Below are positions 58,644 through 64,000 of a DNA stretch of 64,000 bases, in pieces (positions within the stretch are counted from its first letter, which is position 1; each line of letters begins with the position of its first letter). The translations under genes were made by a program, and so were the position numbers. Origin of the DNA: Leishmania martiniquensis (lineage: Eukaryota > Euglenozoa > Kinetoplastea > Trypanosomatida > Trypanosomatidae). The notes under the pieces were generated by a model. It was not told where the DNA came from. It did not search any database and saw only the letters and a program-made list of their open reading frames with translations. The DNA is taken from the NCBI RefSeq assembly GCF_017916325.1, contig NC_090148.1:361001-425000 (forward strand), given 5' to 3'.

Positions 58644-60363
58644 TTTCTCCCTTTTTTCGTTTCGCGTGTGTGTGCCACCGAACAGATGTTGCAGCGTTCT
58701 GCCCTCTGTCTGACTGATCGGTTGCAGGGGTGTGGAGAAGTTAGGCAATCGTGTCCACTTCCTCACCTGACGTAAGGGCGCTGCAAGTGATCGGGAGGGG
58801 GTGGGGAAGAGGTAAAGCGAGGGGACCGAAGAGACGCACAGAAAACAGGAACTCGGTGAGGCGCCCGCTTTTCGTGGGGAAGTGAATATTGAACGAGTGT
58901 TTGAGTGCGTGTGTATGTGTGTGTATCGTTCGCGTGGCTGTTGGTGTGGTATGTGAGGACAGTGCAAACATGAGAGAGCACACCACAGACCAGATATCAA
59001 GCGGGTGGAGACTGGCAGAGGAAAAAGCTGCGGGGAGGACACGGCGAGAGAAGGGAGCCGCAAAGATGGTGGTGCACCGCCAAACGCATGCGACCAAAGG
59101 CGCCCCCCATCCCTATCTCCGAAATTACACCTCTTTTCTCGGGGAAACGGGGATCGGACCTGCGAGGCGGTGAAGAGGCACTGCGGTAAGGAAGGGAAAG
59201 TACAATGCGCGGCAGTGACAGCGGGGCCGCAGAAGCTGCCGGCTCAGTCACACATAGGGAAGAGAGAGAGGCGGGCAGCACAAAACTGACGTGCCATCGC
59301 CCCTACCTTCCTCTTTTCTCTGTTCCTGCAGCCCTTTGCTGTGGCGCACATCGAAGACACACGGGCGCGTCGCTTGGCTCCGCTTCGCTTAGGATGGTAC
59401 AAAACTTCGTTGATGTTAATGGCCGCCTAAAGGACGGCGCACATGCAAGAGAGGTGCACCCCCACACACAAGAGCGTAGAGGGAACGCGCGCCGGCGCAG
59501 AACCAAGCCGCACACGCGCCAATAGGAAGCATGAGAACCGAGGAGAGCGCGCGCTGCAGCCGCGCTACATGGCATCTTGTGCCGTACGCTTGCGCAGCTG
59601 GGCATCACCACAGCTACAGAAGAGAATTGAGAATGCATTGTGTGTGTGTGTGAAAGAGGGAGCTTGCGGCAGTGAGTGCTCACATAGGGCCGCTACGTGC
59701 ACGGAGCCGCGCTCAAGTACGGCGAATCCTGCCACTACCTGAGATGATCCCTCCGTGGACGCCCACACACCGCGTAAAAGGAGCGGCGCGGCGGCCGACA
59801 AGAAACGCAAGGAACGCGCACACGCACACTCGCACACACGCGTGTGTGCGTCCGCGTACGCAAATATATATGCACATGCAAATACCAACCCAAGGAAGAG
59901 GCTGATTAGAAAGCGGGGAGGGAGGGAAAATTGGGGGGGGGCACATATCACCGGAGATGAGCGAGGTCTGCCGATGTGTGGATGCCAAGACACATTTGGG
60001 AGGTTCCACGTTCCCAAGCCAGGATGATGGCGGAATAAAGGAGGGACGACGGTGCACTAACACACACACACACACACACTGATATGCAATACATACAACG
60101 CGACTTTCGAGTCACTCCACATACAAGGGAGGAGGAGAGAGAGAGAGTGGGGGAGGGGGGAAACGGTGAGAAGTGCACATACGCCATCGCGACGAAGTCG
60201 AGGCCCGGCGGTGGGAAGGAGGAGGGGAGCTGCGTCGATGCCTCACCAGCAGGCAAGATATATATATATATGCACACAGAGAGGGATGGAAGCAACAAGA
60301 CAGACAGGTGCCCGCGCACACATGCATGCGAGCACCCGATGCACTTCCAAGGTGCTCGGCATC
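58644..60363. other. Intergenic region
   Basis: Between the two small membrane-protein genes. Contains GT-rich sequence at 58909-58925, an exact 20-bp palindrome of CA/GT character at 59831-59850, a (CA)n run at 60058-60080, G/A-rich sequence at 60130-60165 and a TA run at 60257-60271. No gene supported. Confidence 0.6.
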
Positions 60364-60948
60364 TCAGTAGCTGCGGTTACTGAATCCGTCCTGCCCATAT
60401 TCGGCGTCGCAGCTATAGCAGGAATAGTAGTAGTCACCCTCCTCTTCCGCATAGGCTTCGCGCAGCGGCGCCGATCGTGAAGCATGCGCCCTGCGCGCGT
60501 GTGCGTTGCCCTCGTCCGCGCTGCCTCCACTCCTTCCCATCTCTTTCTGGTGCCGCTCGAGGATGACGCAGTAGACGACGAGGGCGACCAGCCCCACGCA
60601 GACGACGGACAAGACGATGGTAAGCGCCACGGCCCACTTGTACGCCTGGGGCCAGCCCCCGTTCGTCGGCGGCAGACGGCCACCCAGGTCGAACTCGAGC
60701 CCGCGGATTGCCTCCGCCGCCGCGCTCGGTAACGCACTCTTGATGATGCTTTGGAGGGCCTGTTGAATCATCTCATCCCAGGTGAGCAGCTTCGCGGCTT
60801 GGCTTACGGCGTGCCCCACCCCGCCATCAGCGAGTGGCACCTCCGGGAGCCCGTGAATGGTGCGCATGTCTATTGCGTGGGGAAGGGGCAGCTGCCGTTC
60901 ATGCTGCTGTTGCTCGACTGGCATTCGTACCGCTGTTTCTGCGCTCAT
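60364..60948 (-). CDS. Single-pass membrane protein, 194 residues
   Basis: From ATG at 60948. The first 100 residues are hydrophilic to amphipathic (LTWDEMIQQALQSIIKSALP looks like a helix), followed by one hydrophobic segment WAVALTIVLSVVCVGLVALVVYCVIL at about 105-130. A charged tail rich in Ser/Arg/Glu then ends with a Tyr-rich stretch (DYYYSCYSCDAEYGQ) and FSNRSY. No signal peptide, no recognised domain. The start is uncertain: the pyrimidine tract CCCCCCCCCTCCC lies almost on the ATG and the next AG is inside codon 2, so translation may begin at Met9 (60924). The layout resembles the neighbouring 96-residue protein. Confidence 0.7.
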   Translation of the reverse strand: MSAETAVRMPVEQQQHERQLPLPHAIDMRTIHGLPEVPLADGGVGHAVSQAAKLLTWDEMIQQALQSIIKSALPSAAAEAIRGLEFDLGGRLPPTNGGWPQAYKWAVALTIVLSVVCVGLVALVVYCVILERHQKEMGRSGGSADEGNAHARRAHASRSAPLREAYAEEEGDYYYSCYSCDAEYGQDGFSNRSY

Positions 60949-61071
60949 CGTCAGTGGGAGGGGGGGGGAGCCCCCCAAAGAGACTCTGGCCAGTGCGGCG
61001 ACTCGCGACGGTTCGTTTCTTCTTCCCCGGTCTTTTGAGTCGAGGGATGCGCGCCGGCTTTGTGTGTGTGT

Positions 61072-61121
61072 GTGTGTGTATGTGTAAGTATGTGTACGTA
61101 CACACTTACACATACACACAC
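61072..61121. repeat. 50-nt hairpin-forming inverted repeat
   Basis: 17 + 7 complementary pairs with a single 2-nt bulge (61089-61090), centred at 61097/61098. Although GT/CA-rich, the arms share the non-repeat interruptions TATG/CATA and TAAG/CTTA, so it is a true inverted duplication. It lies 124-173 nt upstream of the 194-residue membrane protein start. Confidence 0.8.
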
Positions 61122-62485
61122 TTATGTGCGGAGGCGACAAGCCACACGAAAGCGGCCGAATCGCACGCGTGCCCACAGCTTGGTGCTGTCGCGGCGGAGT
61201 GTCAAATGCCTCTTTCCCTTCTCCTCCCCCAGACGCACACATGCGGAAGAGAGGCGAGTGTGCGTCGAGGCACGTGAGGCGCCGCCGAAGCGAAAGAAGG
61301 TGTGAGAAAGAGAGAGAGCACGATGCCGAAGCAATGGGAACAGCGCGGCGGGAGGGGGGCGAGAGAGGAGCAGAGGTTACGTCAAGAAGAATGTGGGGCA
61401 GGGGGCATATTCAAGAGAGCATCGTATGCCGTAAGACGGCGAAAATGGGAAACAACAAAGACAATGACGCGTCTCACCTGCACCCATCCACGAAAGCCTT
61501 CACGAAAACTGCACATGTTCATCGCCTCCATCATGAAGATGAAGCGGAAGGAACGAAGAAGCCGATGCGCAAAGCCACCACCACAGCACCTCCTTTGTGC
61601 GCCATGAGCGTATTTAGGCACCTCACCTCTCTCTCTCGTGTGTGTGTGTGTGGCCTTTCACTACTCCCAAATGTTTAGCCTCGTCACGGCCTCCTTCCCC
61701 TTCTCGCGTTCAGCTTGGCGACCATCGCACTTTGGCGGGTCCTCTCTCTTTTTTATATTTCTTCTCCCAGGCCGACACACGCGTACAAGCAGATGCGCTC
61801 GGCGCGTCTCAATGGACACGTTGGTCCGGCGATGTTGGTAGTGAGGAGGGGGAAGGAGTACGAACGAGAATGCGGAGGGCACGCACGCACACACACACAC
61901 GAGAGAGAGAGAGGTGAGGTGAGCATCACAGGTGCACGACCGCCCGATGTGGCCGACGACGAGAAGAACGGAACTTCGCCCCGCGTTGACATCGGCAAGT
62001 CAAAGCAGCCCGCCTCCAGGCGGCGGAGGAAGCTGGAAAGGGGATGCTGCAGCGGCCACGATACCTGGCAACAGGCGGAGAAGACAGGAAAGGGGATGGG
62101 ATGGAGAAAGGGGTTCCATGTAGAGGGCGAGATCGAGGCTGGCCGATGGGGAGAAGAAACCACAGCCACAGAGTCCGCGTCGACGAGCAGCTGAGGGACG
62201 ACGCCAACAGCTGCTGCTTCATCGATGGCGCATCGAGGCAACTGCCGCTCTTGATGGGAAAGAGAAACCCACAAAAAGAAGCAATGGGGAGGGGAAAGAG
62301 GGAGGGAGGGAGGGGGGAGAAGAGGATGAGCACATCGGCTTGGAGGCCTTTCGCGTGTTCGCGAGAGAGAGCGCCTGTGGTCGTGGTGGTGATGGCTGCC
62401 AAAGCAACCATGGACAAGGGGTAAAGACCCCCTTCGCAGAAACGAGAAGAACAGAGAGAGAGCGCACCCATTCTTTCCCGTGCCG

Positions 62486-62610
62486 GCGTGTCCACTCCAC
62501 CCAATGGCCTCTGGTGGCAGGCCCCAATCGCGTGGTGATGCAACGCAACCGTGCAGAGACGCGGCGCAGCAACACGGCCCCACTCCGTCCACCTGAGCAC
62601 GGGCCCCTGC
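62486..62610 (-). repeat. SIDER-like degenerate retroposon fragment (copy B)
   Basis: 62486-62544 matches 40381-40438, and similarity continues past a 29-base insertion at ACGGCCCC (62573-62580). The preceding bases (CTTTCCCGTGCCG) also resemble those before copy A. It lies about 1.3 kb downstream of the stop of the right-edge gene, in its probable 3' UTR. Confidence 0.6.
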
Positions 62611-63476
62611 CTCGTACGCTGCCCACCCTGCGTCATCGCCAGCAGCACTGCGACATGGGGCAGGGGACAGCCGGAGAGAAGAAGAGAAAAAGGGACGGGG
62701 CTGCACGGCCTCCTGCCACGGAATGAAGGCACTCGGCCCCCTCCTCCTTCTCCCTCCCGCCGCTTCTCACCAAGGTGGGCAGCGCTAATATGGCGCGCTC
62801 AAGGGCGGAGGCCTCTGGAAAAAGAGAAGGGGGTGGGGAGGAGACGGCGCCCAAGTGACACATCGAAGGAGGAAGACGTATCACCACTGCGACAAGCAAA
62901 GAAGAGGGAAGGGCAGCTGTGCTGTGCGAATAGTTTTCCAACGTCGCCTTCGAACAGAGGCGTCCGCACATACACGCCCGAGTGACAACGGTAAAAAATA
63001 AAAATGGCATGAGTAAGAGAAGGCATCTTCACGCACGTTCTCCAATATGCCGCGCGCGAGGGAGACGGAGGGGAGTGGTGCTGTAGGCAGGGGTGGGTGG
63101 TGAGGAGCGAGAAAGAGTACCCACCAGCGACCACGAAGAAAAGAGAATCGAATAGCGAACCGTCTTTTTTTTCTTCGACGACCTTTTCACATACGATTGG
63201 GTGAATCCACGCACGTCCATCTGCGTGGGCGGGCAAGCGAAAAAAAAAGGAAAAGAGGAGGAGGAGGGAGACACGCACAACCACCGCCTCGCCAAGTGAA
63301 TGATTGCTTATTGCACTCAGTTGCGAGAAGTGCAACCTGCAACAACAACAGCAACGATGACAACAAAAGTGTTCCCATCGCCGAGAAGTCGTGTGGCAGT
63401 GTTGATGGCTGTGGCGCCGCAGCAGCAGTCAGTGCTGTACATGTCAAGGAGGCCGTTCTCTTCTCTCTCCCGGTCT

Positions 63477-63503
63477 CCCGTCTGGGCGCCTCGCCCAGCC
63501 GGG
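63477..63503. repeat. GC-rich hairpin, 11 pairs with one mismatch, 3-nt loop
   Basis: CCCG-T-CTGGGCG, loop CCT, CGCCCAG-C-CGGG. It lies about 390-420 nt downstream of the stop of the right-edge gene. Confidence 0.7.
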
Positions 63504-63895
63504 AACGAGGCGCTGGTGAGTCCCCGCGCTCCTGCGTGGTGCGGCAACGTCTGACTATTCGGCACGCCACCGTTCTCGCCCTCCCCCCTACCCAAGCCCC
63601 TCCGTAAACATGAGGCTTCCGAGCATCACGAGAGCTCAACGCACCCGGCGCCGCACACCTACACGCGCGCGGGCGGATGCGTACCGGAAGATGGAGGTGC
63701 CGTTCGCTCTGCGCGTTCGTCAGCGTGCGAGAGAGCGACAGAAGCGGCGGGTACTTTCCCCCTCCTCACCCTTGAGGATTCAATCGAACGTCAACGTCCG
63801 TGCTCCATTCGCGTGCGTGATGGGAGGGGGAGGGGCGGATCGAGCGTACGGCACGCCGACCTTCTTCGCCGTGCAGTTTTCTGCCTCGCCCCTCG

Positions 63896-64000
63896 CTAGT
63901 ACTTGTCGTCGTCGCTGATGTCGCGCATGAAGAGTGACTCAGAGCACTTACTGGAGCGGCAGAAGGACGAGGATCTGCTGCGTTGCCCGGACGCGGACGC
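63896..64000 (-). CDS. C-terminal end of an unidentified protein (5' part outside window)
   Basis: The minus-strand frame entering at 64000 stays open for 34 codons to a TAG at 63896-63898. The residues are Ser/Arg-rich (SRSSSFCRSSKCSESLF) and end RDISDDDKY. The Ser/Arg tail resembles the end of the 96-residue membrane protein (SSRSSSFRFR), but this is too short to judge. Support comes from strand, the position of the next expected gene, and the sharp change to non-coding sequence after the stop. Confidence 0.5.
   Translation of the reverse strand, partial: ASASGQRSRSSSFCRSSKCSESLFMRDISDDDKY

Larger units (their letters stand above)
60949..63895. other. Long intergenic region (2.9 kb)
   Basis: Between the 194-residue membrane protein start and the stop of the truncated gene at the right edge. 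Contains a long GT/CA hairpin at 61072-61121, (GT)n at 61637-61650, (CA)n/(GA)n at 61888-61915, a SIDER-like repeat at 62486-62610 and a hairpin at 63477-63503. Frames of up to 317 codons on the minus strand are Ser/Pro/Leu-rich and without domains. No gene supported. Confidence 0.55.

Noticed and set aside
59831..59850. Exact 20-bp palindrome
   Set aside because: Made of a CA run meeting a GT run through CGCG; easily produced by microsatellite slippage, so not counted as a structured element.
61753..62706. 317-codon minus-strand frame in the last long gap
   Set aside because: Ser/Pro/His/Phe-rich, crosses the SIDER-like repeat and a CA/GA run; no recognisable domain.
1..64000. tRNA, rRNA, snRNA or CRISPR-like arrays
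   Set aside because: No T-arm-like motif with matching acceptor stem, no rRNA-like sequence and no regularly spaced repeats were seen on either strand.

Overview
The window looks like a stretch of a Leishmania (trypanosomatid) chromosome. It is GC-rich. Every convincing gene lies on the minus strand with no sign of introns, long intergenic regions are full of (CA)n/(GT)n and pyrimidine tracts, and many start codons follow a polypyrimidine-AG trans-splice acceptor. The products are clearly eukaryotic and kinetoplastid in character. The combination of a subtilisin, RPT2, leucyl-tRNA synthetase, adenylosuccinate synthetase, nucleobase transporter NT3 and a pair of ribosomal protein S4 genes fits what I remember of Leishmania chromosome 13; that assignment is from memory and the species is not resolved. 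No strand switch is seen, so the whole window reads as one polycistronic unit transcribed from right to left.

Layout from left to right, against transcription: a site-1-protease-like subtilisin running off the left edge (1-2086); a catalytically degenerate NDK/Dpy-30 protein; NADH-cytochrome b5 reductase; a 1569-residue protein of unknown function; proteasome ATPase RPT2; cytosolic-type leucyl-tRNA synthetase; a coiled-coil, probably flagellar protein; RPB10; a DUF155/RMND1-family membrane protein; an ABHD11-like hydrolase; a patatin/ATGL-fold protein lacking both catalytic residues; an EF-hand protein; a MAM33/p32-like mitochondrial protein; a Tctex-1 dynein light chain; adenylosuccinate synthetase; mitochondrial ribosomal protein bL27m; the NT3 purine nucleobase transporter followed downstream by a 5 kb gene-free stretch; two nearly identical S4 genes; thiamin pyrophosphokinase; two small single-pass membrane proteins; and the C-terminal end of another gene at the right edge.

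These are mostly housekeeping genes with no functional operon logic, although two purine-salvage genes (ADSS and NT3) lie 7 kb apart. Control in this lineage is mainly post-transcriptional, so the most unusual material is in the untranslated regions. There are several long inverted repeats: a perfect 42-bp palindrome at 42653-42694, an 89-bp decayed palindrome between the S4 genes, and strong hairpins at 20164, 58149, 61072 and 63477. A pair of SIDER-like dispersed repeats lies at 40381 and 62486. At NT3 the predicted splice-acceptor AG sits in the loop of a perfect hairpin that overlaps an alternative hairpin, a switch-like arrangement. At protein level the striking cases are the two pseudo-enzymes (patatin-fold and NDK-fold).
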